From: a bacterium
GTDB lineage: Bacteria; Patescibacteriota; Minisyncoccia; Phycocordibacterales; UBA1550
Length of the DNA stretch: 8,342 nt
NCBI GenBank assembly: GCA_021812665.1
Contig: JAKAMX010000034.1
Location: 1 to 8,342 of the forward strand
Direction of reading: 5' to 3'
In this document: piece by piece, positions 1 through 5,769 of the stretch
How positions within the stretch are numbered: the stretch's first letter is position 1
Layout of the letters: every line of letters begins with the position of its first letter
Translations under genes and position numbers: made by a program
The notes under the pieces: model-generated
Database searches by the model: none
What the model was told of the DNA's origin: nothing
The model's input: only the letters and a program-made list of their open reading frames with translations

Positions 1-406
1 CGCTTGCTGAAAATTCGCATCCGCGAACTTCAAGCTTCTTGGTAAGCTCCCCTTTTCCGAGGATCTTTACCGAAGGAGTGCTATTGCCCTGCTTCTTGAT
101 TACTTCTTTTTCTACGAGTGTCTTTGGGGTAACGAGCTCTCCTGCTGCAAATACTTCGTTCAGTACTCCGAGATTCAACACAATAGTGTTAACAAATGGT
201 TTCGAGAAGCGATTGCGAGAAACACCTTCTCCGCGACGCTTTGGGAGCTTTTTGATGACATCGCGAATAGCTGGTCGAATACGATGTCCGGCACGTGCTT
301 TCTGTCCTTTTGTGCCACGACCCGAGGTCTTGCCACGCTTGCCACCGCGACCAACAACCTTTTTGGTTGCGCGCTTTGTTCTTGGTTTTAGTTCGTGAAT
401 CTGCAT
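1..406 (-). CDS. rplO: 50S ribosomal protein L15 (uL15), 3' end beyond window
   Basis: Component of the large ribosomal subunit, binding 23S rRNA in the central protuberance region and acting late in 50S assembly. The ATG at 404-406 opens a frame that stays open to the window edge, giving 135 codons. The family is usually about 145-150 residues, so only the last dozen or so residues are missing. The basic N-terminal region contains the family hallmark RGTKGQKARAG after a glycine/lysine/arginine-rich stretch. The start is chosen because MQIHEL is a normal L15 N-terminus and lies 24 nt after the rpsE stop. It directly follows rpsE, with no rpmD between, as expected in CPR bacteria. The sequence before the ATG (ACACTACT) has no Shine-Dalgarno motif. 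Identification is very secure; the 3' end cannot be seen. Confidence 0.96.
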   Translation of the reverse strand, partial: MQIHELKPRTKRATKKVVGRGGKRGKTSGRGTKGQKARAGHRIRPAIRDVIKKLPKRRGEGVSRNRFSKPFVNTIVLNLGVLNEVFAAGELVTPKTLVEKEVIKKQGNSTPSVKILGKGELTKKLEVRGCEFSAS

Positions 407-430
407 AGTAGTGTTTATTAAAATATAAGC

Positions 431-1090
431 TTATGCTTCGGCGCGCACTTTGTTGCTTCGAAGTGTGCTAAGAGCTTTTACTGCGGCGCGTGCGATGTTG
501 AGCTTGTTCTTTGAACCTGAGAGGATCTTCGCGCGAACGTTTTTAATTCCTGCGAGCTCGAGCACGTTACGTACGGCGCTGCCCGCAACCATTCCGCGGC
601 CTGCGGCTGGCATGATGATCACGCGTGCGCTTGCTTCTTTTGCCTCAACTGAGTGAGGAATCATCATTGCGTCAGTGAGACGAACCTTGATCATAGTTTT
701 CTTCGCGCTCTTTGTTGCCTTCTCGATTGCTGTTGCAGTATCTGCAGCCTTGCCGATACCCACACCAACTGAACCCTTACCGTTTCCGGCAACGATAGCT
801 ACTGAGAAAGAAAAACGACGACCGCCGGCAACAACGCGTGTTACGCGACGAATCTGAATCATTTTTGTGTCGAACTCTGGACGTGCACGCTCAAAGCCTG
901 CTCCACCACGACCGCCACGAGATGGACCGCCTTTTGATCCTGCTCCGCCACGGTTGTTAGAACCCCCACGAGCTGGACCACGGCCTGCTCCCCCACGTGA
1001 ACCACCAAAAGATGGACGTGCTGCACGTACTGGTGCGGCGCTTGGTGCGGATGCTCCCGCTGTATTCTCTATTTTTGTGTTTTCTGTCAT
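431..1090 (-). CDS. rpsE: 30S ribosomal protein S5 (uS5) with RGG-rich N-terminal extension
   Basis: Small-subunit protein at the mRNA entry side, involved in decoding fidelity and mRNA unwinding. At 219 residues it is about 50 longer than the E. coli protein (167). The canonical double-stranded-RNA-binding domain starts near residue 72 (FDTKMIQIRRVTRVVAGGRR), followed by FSFSVAIVAGNGKGSVGVGIGK (residues 93-114, written here in part from memory of the family layout). The C-terminal domain with PAAGRGMVAG lies at 161-170. Residues 28-66 are an extension of glycine, arginine and serine with repeated RGG/RGGAG units, almost certainly disordered. The ATG at 1088-1090 is the only start that fits the 9-nt gap after rplR, but a shorter product cannot be excluded. 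No Shine-Dalgarno motif precedes it; the leader is A/T only. The core identification is secure. Confidence 0.96.
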   Translation of the reverse strand: MTENTKIENTAGASAPSAAPVRAARPSFGGSRGGAGRGPARGGSNNRGGAGSKGGPSRGGRGGAGFERARPEFDTKMIQIRRVTRVVAGGRRFSFSVAIVAGNGKGSVGVGIGKAADTATAIEKATKSAKKTMIKVRLTDAMMIPHSVEAKEASARVIIMPAAGRGMVAGSAVRNVLELAGIKNVRAKILSGSKNKLNIARAAVKALSTLRSNKVRAEA

Positions 1091-1099
1091 AAAAAAATA

Positions 1100-1450
1100 T
1101 TAAAATACTAATCCGCCTTCACGCGCTCCTTCTGCAAATGCGCGTACGCGTCCCGTGTAAATAAAACCTCCGCGATCAAACACCACAGCTGATACGCCCT
1201 TTGCTTTTGCTGCTTTTGCAAGCGCAGCACCTGCAAGCTTTGCACGCTCTGTCTTTGTCTTACCCTTGAGTCCCATGTCTGATGAAGATACGAGAGTTAC
1301 GCCTTTTGTGTCATCAATAAGCTGCGCGTAGAAATACGTGAGCGATTTGAAGATAGCAAGGCGTGGGCGTGCCGCTGTTCCAGAAACTTTTGCGCGGATA
1401 CGGCGATGACGTCGTGTGCGCTGTTCGTTTTTTGTAAGTTTAATAGTCAT
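1100..1450 (-). CDS. rplR: 50S ribosomal protein L18 (uL18)
   Basis: Binds 5S rRNA and, with L5, attaches it to the central protuberance of the 50S subunit. The product is 116 residues, the usual length (E. coli 117). The arginine-rich N-terminus (RTRRHRRIRAKV, 11-22) is the 5S-rRNA-binding tail. The C-terminal block FDRGGFIYTGRVRAFAEGAR (91-110) ending in GLVF matches the family signature (E. coli FDRSGFQYHGRV...GLQF). The gene sits 38 nt after rplF and 9 nt before rpsE, its normal place in the spc order. The bases before the ATG (ACACACGATT) contain no Shine-Dalgarno sequence. Nothing is missing or unusual in the protein. Confidence 0.97.
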   Translation of the reverse strand: MTIKLTKNEQRTRRHRRIRAKVSGTAARPRLAIFKSLTYFYAQLIDDTKGVTLVSSSDMGLKGKTKTERAKLAGAALAKAAKAKGVSAVVFDRGGFIYTGRVRAFAEGAREGGLVF

Positions 1451-1488
1451 AATCGTGTGTAAATTAGCCTGTTACGGCAAATCCTTCT

Positions 1489-2022
1489 TTATGCGGACTT
1501 CTTACCCTGCTTACGGCGTACGACCTCGTCAGAGTAACGAATACCCTTGCCCTTGTATGGCTCTGGCTTTTTCTTTGCGCGAACCTGCGCAGCAAACTGG
1601 CCGAGAGATTCTTTGTTGATAGAAGTGAGGGTGATGGTGTTTTTCTCAACAACGGCTTTCACGTCCTTTGGAACTTCCATTGGAACTTTGTGAGAAAAGC
1701 CCAAACTGAATACAAGCATTGCGCCCTGTGGCTCAACCTTATATCCAACTCCTTCGATAATGAGTTTCTTCTCAAATGCTTTGTTTACACCAGAAACCAT
1801 GTTTACGAGGTGTGAAGCATAGGTACCCCAGAGTGCCTTGGCGTCCTTTGAGTTGTTTTTTGGTGTGAACACCATTTCGTTGCCTTCGATCTTGATATCT
1901 ACTGCACCAGGAAAATCACGGGTGAGTTCACCAAGAGGACCCTTTACAGTAAACATCGTGCCATTTTGAGTGACCGTTGTACCTGCTGGGATTTGTACGC
2001 CTTTTTTTCCGATTCGTGACAT
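1489..2022 (-). CDS. rplF: 50S ribosomal protein L6 (uL6)
   Basis: Large-subunit protein near the factor-binding site, contacting the sarcin-ricin region of 23S rRNA. It has 177 residues, identical in length to E. coli L6. The N-terminus MSRIGKKGVQIPAG is typical. Two similar alpha/beta domains follow (about 8-82 and 83-177), and the C-terminal signature PEPYKGKGIRY (153-163) is intact. It lies 37 nt after rpsH and 38 nt before rplR, the two widest gaps within this transcription unit. Both gaps contain the same 11-nt string TTGCCGTAACA. The start ATG at 2020-2022 is preceded by AACTACTTAT, with no Shine-Dalgarno motif. Confidence 0.97.
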   Translation of the reverse strand: MSRIGKKGVQIPAGTTVTQNGTMFTVKGPLGELTRDFPGAVDIKIEGNEMVFTPKNNSKDAKALWGTYASHLVNMVSGVNKAFEKKLIIEGVGYKVEPQGAMLVFSLGFSHKVPMEVPKDVKAVVEKNTITLTSINKESLGQFAAQVRAKKKPEPYKGKGIRYSDEVVRRKQGKKSA

Positions 2023-2059
2023 ATAAGTAGTTATATTTGTTTGTTACGGCAAGACCTTG

Positions 2060-2449
2060 TTACCAGATCTTAAAGAGGGCTTCTCCTCCAACGAGCGCCT
2101 TGCGTGCCTCATCGCCCGTCATGATACCCTTTGGTGTCGACATAACCAAAAGTCCGTATCCGTTTTTAATTTTCTTGATTTCGTCTGTCTTCATGTAAAG
2201 ACGGCGTGAAGGTTTTGACATACGGCCAACACCTGCAACACGAGGCTTCTTGCCATCGTATGCAATGCCGATCTCAAGAGCCTTCTGAACCTTCTTGCCC
2301 TTCTTTTCATATGAAGCGATGTAGCCCTGCTTAAAGAGGACAACAGCAATAGCCTCCTTCAATTTTGAATAAGGCATTTCAGTAACAGTCTTTCCAGCTG
2401 TTCCTGCATTTTTAATGCGAATGAGCATGTCTGCGATTGGGTCGTGCAT
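2060..2449 (-). CDS. rpsH: 30S ribosomal protein S8 (uS8)
   Basis: Primary 16S rRNA-binding protein of the central domain (helix 21) and, in E. coli, the translational repressor of the spc operon. The product has 129 residues, a normal length. The N-terminus MHDPIADMLIRIKNA is diagnostic. The C-terminal RNA-binding signature GLLVMSTPKGIMTGDEAR lies at 99-116, and the protein ends in the typical GGEALFKIW. It begins 12 nt after rpsN; the gap reads TTCTCTACTTAT and contains no Shine-Dalgarno motif. Because S8 is the classic regulator of this operon, it is a candidate ligand for the hairpin in the rpsN leader, but no sequence match to helix 21 was established here. Confidence 0.97.
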   Translation of the reverse strand: MHDPIADMLIRIKNAGTAGKTVTEMPYSKLKEAIAVVLFKQGYIASYEKKGKKVQKALEIGIAYDGKKPRVAGVGRMSKPSRRLYMKTDEIKKIKNGYGLLVMSTPKGIMTGDEARKALVGGEALFKIW

Positions 2450-2461
2450 ATAAGTAGAGAA

Positions 2462-2647
2462 TTACCAAGATGACTTCTTAATACCTGGGATCTTGCCTTC
2501 GTTTGCAAGTTCACGGAAACAAATACGACAAAGGTCGAAGTCGCGCATATAGCCACGACGACGCGAGCAATTAAAGCAGCGACGAACGGTGCGAGAGCTA
2601 AACTTTGGCGTTTTTAGGGCACGTGCGGTTGTTGATGTTTTTGCCAT
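2462..2647 (-). CDS. rpsN: 30S ribosomal protein S14, zinc-ribbon type (uS14)
   Basis: Small-subunit head protein contacting 16S rRNA near S3 and S10. It is the short zinc-binding form, 61 residues. Four cysteines form two CxxC pairs at C24/C27 and C40/C43, expected to hold one Zn ion, and the C-terminus GIKKSSW is the family ending. The frame is open further upstream to an ATG at 2725, but that 26-residue addition falls on the leader hairpin and resembles nothing in the family, so the ATG at 2645-2647 (MAKTSTTARA) is chosen. It is the first gene of the second transcription unit, about 137 nt after the predicted transcription start. No Shine-Dalgarno sequence is present (CTATTTCTACAT before ATG). 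Confidence 0.96.
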   Translation of the reverse strand: MAKTSTTARALKTPKFSSRTVRRCFNCSRRRGYMRDFDLCRICFRELANEGKIPGIKKSSW

Positions 2648-2692
2648 ATGTAGAAATAGCGGATTCCAATTTTGCAATATCGCGCGTAGATT

Positions 2693-2734
2693 CTTCTTTG
2701 AGCGACCTGTCAGCAGACAGGTCAAGCAAAGAAG
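2693..2734 (-). promoter_or_regulatory. Two-part leader hairpin upstream of rpsN
   Basis: In the rpsN mRNA leader, reading the minus strand, an outer 8-bp stem (CTTCTTTG with CAAAGAAG) is followed by a 3x3 internal loop (CTT opposite GCT). An inner perfect 8-bp stem follows (GACCTGTC with GACAGGTC), closed by the tetraloop TGCT. It lies about 46 nt before the start codon and is not followed by a T-run, so it is not a terminator. The position between promoter and first gene of a ribosomal-protein operon suggests an autoregulatory protein-binding site, but the ligand is unknown. S8 is one guess, from its role in other bacteria. mRNA stabilisation is an alternative. Confidence 0.6.
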
Positions 2735-2752
2735 GAGGAACGCGGATTAAAC

Positions 2753-2775
2753 AAAAAGGCTCTAAAAGAGCACCT
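2753..2775 (-). promoter_or_regulatory. Weak attenuator-like hairpin in rpsN leader
   Basis: About 10-30 nt after the predicted transcription start, the minus strand has GCTC pairing with GAGC across a TTTTA loop. It is extended by AGG/CTT across one bulged T, and five T residues follow. This resembles a small intrinsic terminator at the beginning of the leader. The stem is short and bulged, so it may be chance. If real, it would work with the stronger downstream hairpin as a transcription attenuator. Confidence 0.25.
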
Positions 2776-2790
2776 GAAACCCGTAGGAGC

Positions 2791-2818
2791 ATCCTAGCAT
2801 ATAGCGGGATAATGTCAA
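2791..2818 (-). promoter_or_regulatory. Sigma-70-type promoter for rpsN-rplO
   Basis: On the minus strand a perfect -35 box TTGACA (2813-2818) is separated by 16 bp from a -10 box TAGGAT (2791-2796). The -10 box is preceded by TGC, an extended -10 element. Transcription would start near 2784, leaving a leader of about 137 nt before rpsN. It lies only 14 nt beyond the arm of the rplE terminator, exactly where a new promoter is needed. The first ten bases (TTGACATTAT), the spacer length and the TGn motif are shared with the promoter upstream of rpsS, which makes a chance match unlikely. Confidence 0.82.
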
Positions 2819-2831
2819 CGGAACGCCATAA

Positions 2832-2872
2832 TACAAAAACCGCCCCGAGTTGTAGTCGGGGCGGTTTTTGTA
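2832..2872 (-). terminator. Intrinsic terminator after rplE
   Basis: A perfect 17-bp inverted repeat (2832-2848 with 2856-2872) has a 7-nt loop. The GC-rich core CCGCCCCGA pairs with TCGGGGCGG, flanked by A5 on one side and T5 on the other, so it can act in both directions. It begins 9 nt after the rplE stop codon and ends the first transcription unit. Because of it, the genes from rpsN onward need their own promoter, which is present just downstream. Confidence 0.92.
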
Positions 2873-2881
2873 AAAATTTTA

Positions 2882-3424
2882 TTACTTCTTAAACGGAACG
2901 CCGATGATCTCGAAGAAGCGAGTTGCTTCTTTTTTGTTCTTGGCGGTCGTAACAATCGTTACTGCCATACCAAAGAGGTCTTTGATGTCCTCATCTCCTG
3001 TTTCTGGGAAGATGGTCTGCTCTTTGATGCCGAGCGTAAGGTTGCCGAGCTCATCAACGCTTTTCTTGTCAAACCCGCGGAAGTCGCGTGTACGAGGAAC
3101 TGCTACGTTGAAGAATTTGTCGAGGAAACCCATCATGCGAGCGCCACGGAGGGTCACAGCTACACCAATCTTGTCTCCTTCGCGAACTTTGAAAGCTGCG
3201 ATAGATTTCTTTGCGGCGCGGAGAGATGGCTTCTGGCCGGAGATCTTTGCGAGACGACCCATGACCATTTCATTGCGATTCTTGTCCTTTGAACGACCGG
3301 TCGTTGCTGAGATAACAACTTTTGTGAGACGTGGAGCTGCGAGCGCGCCTTTGTAGCCGAACTCACCTTTCATCTCTTTGAAAGCTCCTGCCTGTTTTTC
3401 TTTTACTGGTATTACTGTTTTCAT
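2882..3424 (-). CDS. rplE: 50S ribosomal protein L5 (uL5)
   Basis: Binds 5S rRNA with L18 and contacts the P-site tRNA and the small subunit from the central protuberance. The product has 180 residues (E. coli 179). The family core KISGQKPSLRAAKKSIAAF (60-78) is intact. It is followed by REGDKIGVAVTLRGARM, then PRTRDFRGF (110-118) and LGIKEQTIFPE (131-141). The start at 3422-3424 follows rplX by 11 nt. No Shine-Dalgarno motif is seen (TTTTTCCTACT before ATG). It is the last gene before a strong terminator, so here the spc order is divided after L5 rather than at the E. coli operon boundary. Confidence 0.97.
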   Translation of the reverse strand: MKTVIPVKEKQAGAFKEMKGEFGYKGALAAPRLTKVVISATTGRSKDKNRNEMVMGRLAKISGQKPSLRAAKKSIAAFKVREGDKIGVAVTLRGARMMGFLDKFFNVAVPRTRDFRGFDKKSVDELGNLTLGIKEQTIFPETGDEDIKDLFGMAVTIVTTAKNKKEATRFFEIIGVPFKK

Positions 3425-3435
3425 AGTAGGAAAAA

Positions 3436-3744
3436 TTATTTGAGCTCAGAGCCACTCTTTTTGGTGACGCGAACGTTCTTGCCTCCGATAGACTTGATGC
3501 CTACGCGTGTGCGGGTGCTGGTCTTTGGATCTACGATCATGAGGTTTGACGCGTTGATTGGCATTGGGCGATCAACGATCTGGCCTTTTGCGCCACGCGT
3601 ACGAGGCTTCTGATGAACCTTTGAGATGTTTATCCCCTCGACAACTGCTCGGTTGTCAGCAGGAAGTACCTTGAGGATCTTACCCTTCTTGCCTTTGTCT
3701 TTTCCTGTGACCACGATCACATTGTCTCCTTTTTTAAGCTTCAT
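3436..3744 (-). CDS. rplX: 50S ribosomal protein L24 (uL24)
   Basis: Assembly-initiator protein that binds the 5' domain of 23S rRNA near the exit-tunnel rim. The product has 102 residues, a normal length. The KOW motif occupies roughly residues 4-31 (KKGDNVIVVTGKDKGKKGKI), followed by VVEGINISKVHQKPR (34-48), which is characteristic of bacterial L24. It begins 21 nt after rplN and ends 11 nt before rplE. The leader CCCCACATAT lacks a Shine-Dalgarno sequence. No anomalies are seen. Confidence 0.96.
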   Translation of the reverse strand: MKLKKGDNVIVVTGKDKGKKGKILKVLPADNRAVVEGINISKVHQKPRTRGAKGQIVDRPMPINASNLMIVDPKTSTRTRVGIKSIGGKNVRVTKKSGSELK

Positions 3745-3765
3745 ATATGTGGGGATAAATTTCTA

Positions 3766-4137
3766 TTAAACGACCTCTGGAGCCATCGAACCGATCTTGT
3801 TCCATCCTGCATCTACAACCTCGCGTGGAATAGGACCAAAGATACGAGTGCCTTTCAACTCCTTTTTCTTTTTGTCGACGATCACTACTGCGTTGTCATC
3901 GAAGCGAATGTATGAACCATCTTTACGACGCTTTGCGTTGCGTGTGCGCACTACGAGCGCAGTCAACACGTCCTTTTTCTTTACTGCTTTGCGAGGCTCA
4001 GCAACTTGAACCGAAAGTACAACGAGCTCGCCGATACCTGCATAACGCTTTGCTGCGCTACCGATCACTTTGAAAACACGACCGATTTTTCCGCCAGTGT
4101 TGTCTGTAATTTTTACGATTGATTGTGCTTGAAGCAT
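3766..4137 (-). CDS. rplN: 50S ribosomal protein L14 (uL14)
   Basis: Large-subunit protein at the intersubunit interface, forming bridges to 16S rRNA and binding the silencing factor RsfS in many bacteria. The product has 123 residues, the same as E. coli. MLQAQSIVKITDNTGG is the normal N-terminus. The signature block KKKDVLTALVVRTRNAKRR lies at 53-71, then DGSYIRFDDNAVV, and GTRIFGPIPRE at 96-106. The frame is open upstream to an ATG at 4212 inside rpsQ, but those 25 extra residues are the rpsQ tail in another frame, so the ATG at 4135-4137 is used. It lies 17 nt after rpsQ. The sequence before the ATG is AAACACTACC, without a Shine-Dalgarno motif. Confidence 0.97.
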   Translation of the reverse strand: MLQAQSIVKITDNTGGKIGRVFKVIGSAAKRYAGIGELVVLSVQVAEPRKAVKKKDVLTALVVRTRNAKRRKDGSYIRFDDNAVVIVDKKKKELKGTRIFGPIPREVVDAGWNKIGSMAPEVV

Positions 4138-4154
4138 GGTAGTGTTTGTTAATA

Positions 4155-4403
4155 TTATGCAGTTTTCTTTCCGACGACCTTGAACGTCTTGTCCTTTGAG
4201 ATAGGGCGGCAAGACTCGATAACGACCTTGTCTCCTACTTTGTAAGTACCGTTCTCGTCATGAGCCTTGTACTTCTTTGAAATGTTCATGAACTTCCCGT
4301 ATTTTGGGTGCTTCACAAATCGGTTCACGAGGACAGTAACTGTTTTCTGCATCTTGTCAGATACAACTACGCCCTGAAGTTTTTGTTTATTAATTGTTTC
4401 CAT
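4155..4403 (-). CDS. rpsQ: 30S ribosomal protein S17 (uS17)
   Basis: Primary 16S rRNA-binding protein of the 5' domain, needed early in 30S assembly. The product has 82 residues (E. coli 84), with an OB-fold. The family start KLQGVVVSDKMQKTVTVLV is at 8-26, the RNA-binding loop KHPKYGK at 31-37, and the signature GDKVVIESCRPISKDKTF at 57-74. It starts 10 nt after rpmC and ends 17 nt before rplN, the normal order. The preceding bases (ATCAATACT) show no Shine-Dalgarno sequence. Nothing unusual is seen in the protein. Confidence 0.97.
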   Translation of the reverse strand: METINKQKLQGVVVSDKMQKTVTVLVNRFVKHPKYGKFMNISKKYKAHDENGTYKVGDKVVIESCRPISKDKTFKVVGKKTA

Positions 4404-4413
4404 AGTATTGATA

Positions 4414-4608
4414 TTATTTGTTCAGGGCCTTAGCGCGAGCATTTGTTTCAGTCAAAATGCGAGCGATCTCCTTTTTAGCCAACGATACTCCCTTCACTTC
4501 CTTTTTTGAACTGCCACTGCGATCAAAGCGAGCAGCGCGAACAAACTCTCTTTTTTCATCGAGGAGTTTTTTTAGATCTTCAACGCTTTTATCTTTGTAT
4601 TCTTTCAT
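4414..4608 (-). CDS. rpmC: 50S ribosomal protein L29 (uL29)
   Basis: Small helical protein at the exit-tunnel rim next to L23, part of the docking surface for trigger factor and SRP. The product has 64 residues, normal for the family. The N-terminal helix includes KDKSVEDLKKLLDEKREFV (5-23). The C-terminal helix has KKEIARILTETNARAK (45-60), matching the usual K..IARI.T pattern. The middle (DRSGSSKKEVKG) replaces the commoner LKNP.RIR linker. It sits 15 nt after rplP and 10 nt before rpsQ. The leader AAACTTCCC has no Shine-Dalgarno motif. The start follows from family length and gene spacing. Confidence 0.95.
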   Translation of the reverse strand: MKEYKDKSVEDLKKLLDEKREFVRAARFDRSGSSKKEVKGVSLAKKEIARILTETNARAKALNK

Positions 4609-4623
4609 GGGAAGTTTATAAGA

Positions 4624-5055
4624 TTATGCTGAGTGAGCGCGGCGGACAAAACGTGTCTTGATAGGAAGCTTTGCACCTGCCTTGCGAAGTGCTGTTGCTG
4701 CTGTCGCCTCGTCAACACCGTCAACTTCGAAGAGCATGCGACCTGGGCGAACTTCGAATACGTAACCCTTTGGATCACCTTTTCCTTTACCCATTTTCAT
4801 CTGTGCTGGCTTCTGAGTGTATGGACGATCTGGGAAGATGCGGATCCACATTTTGCCTGACTTGGTGATAGTGCGAACGATCGCCTTACGAGCAGCCTCG
4901 ATCTGGTTTGATTTCACGCGATCAGCAGTTTCTGCTTTGAGACCAAATGACCCAAAGGCAAGCGTGATGCCACGAGTTTCAGGCATAGCCAAACGCTTCT
5001 CGCTCTTTCGGCCGTTCTGCCACTTTCGGAATTTTACTTTCTTTGGGAATAACAT
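4624..5055 (-). CDS. rplP: 50S ribosomal protein L16 (uL16)
   Basis: Large-subunit protein close to the A-site tRNA elbow and the peptidyl-transferase centre, essential for late 50S assembly. The product has 143 residues (E. coli 136). Key blocks are FRKWQNGR near the N-terminus, FGSFGLKA (34-41), GKMWIRIFPDRP (67-78), MGKGKGDPKGYVFEVRPG (88-105) and AGAKLPIKTRFV near the end. The position equal to E. coli Arg81, the ribosomal oxygenase hydroxylation site just before MGKGKG, is lysine here (K87). It follows rpsC by 15 nt. The leader ATACACCACC contains no Shine-Dalgarno sequence. Confidence 0.97.
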   Translation of the reverse strand: MLFPKKVKFRKWQNGRKSEKRLAMPETRGITLAFGSFGLKAETADRVKSNQIEAARKAIVRTITKSGKMWIRIFPDRPYTQKPAQMKMGKGKGDPKGYVFEVRPGRMLFEVDGVDEATAATALRKAGAKLPIKTRFVRRAHSA

Positions 5056-5070
5056 GGTGGTGTATTAAAA

Positions 5071-5763
5071 CTAATTAGCTGACTCAGTTGCTGCAGCCTT
5101 CTTTGCTGCATCATTGAAAATCTGACCTTTGTAGATCCAAACCTTGATACCGATTGCTCCATATGGGAGACGTGCGGTGTGACGAGCGTAGTCGATATCG
5201 GCACGGAATGTCTGGAGAGGAATACCTCCGCGACGGATCTGCTCGTAGCGTGCCATATCAGCACCGCCCAAGCGACCTGAAATAGCGATACGCGCACCCT
5301 TTACATCGCGGTTTGCCATAACTTTCTCGATTGTCTGCTTCAAAACCATACGGAATGGAAGACGCTTCTCGAGGCCCTCGCCAACCATCTCAGCGACAAC
5401 GCTTGCGTTTGATTCTGGCGAGCGAACTTCCTCGATATCAAGCTTGAAATCCTTTGGGAATTCGATCCCTTTGCGTGTTGCCTCTTTCAAAATATCGTTC
5501 TTGAGAGCTACCGCACCCTCGCCTGCGCGACCGATGACCATACCTGGGCGCGCTGTTTTTACAATAATACGAAAAGTTTTTGCATTGCGCTCGATCTCGA
5601 TACCAGCAATGTGGTTACCCTGGAGACGCTTGAGGAGAAAGTTGCGGATAGCAATATCACCCTTGAGGAATTTTTTGTATTCATCTTTTGCGCCAAACCA
5701 GCGTGATTTCCAATCACGAATGATGCCGAGGCGGTGTGCGTATGGGTGTACTGTATGTGTCAT
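5071..5763 (-). CDS. rpsC: 30S ribosomal protein S3 (uS3)
   Basis: Small-subunit head protein lining the mRNA entry tunnel, where it takes part in mRNA unwinding. The product has 230 residues (E. coli 233). The N-terminus reads VHPYAHRLGI. The KH-2 domain has the GxxG motif GRAG at 78-81 (ARPGMVIGRAGEG). The C-terminal domain has ISGRLGGADMAR and FRADIDYA, ending in GIKVWIYKGQI. The helicase triad R131/R132/K135 of E. coli corresponds to R138/M139/K142, so one arginine is replaced. Between the KH region and EVRSPE there is a few-residue insertion (ATRKGIEFPKDF). The stop is TAG. The start is 6 nt after rplV, with no Shine-Dalgarno motif. Confidence 0.97.
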   Translation of the reverse strand: MTHTVHPYAHRLGIIRDWKSRWFGAKDEYKKFLKGDIAIRNFLLKRLQGNHIAGIEIERNAKTFRIIVKTARPGMVIGRAGEGAVALKNDILKEATRKGIEFPKDFKLDIEEVRSPESNASVVAEMVGEGLEKRLPFRMVLKQTIEKVMANRDVKGARIAISGRLGGADMARYEQIRRGGIPLQTFRADIDYARHTARLPYGAIGIKVWIYKGQIFNDAAKKAAATESAN

Positions 5764-5769
5764 ATAAAT

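Noticed and set aside
39..398. Plus-strand reading frames opposite rplO, rpsE, rplE, rpsC and others
   Set aside because: These are antisense shadows of conserved ribosomal genes, with no family features.
2462..2725. Longer rpsN reading frame starting at 2725 (87 residues)
   Set aside because: The extra 26 residues cover the leader hairpin and match nothing in zinc-type S14, which is about 61 residues starting MAK.
2693..2734. Claim that the rpsN leader hairpin is an S8-binding mimic of 16S helix 21
   Set aside because: I could not match its loop to the S8 core from the sequence alone, so only an unspecified regulatory hairpin is reported.
3766..4212. Longer rplN reading frame starting at 4212 (148 residues)
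   Set aside because: The extension lies inside rpsQ in another frame; family length and the MLQ.QS start support 4137.
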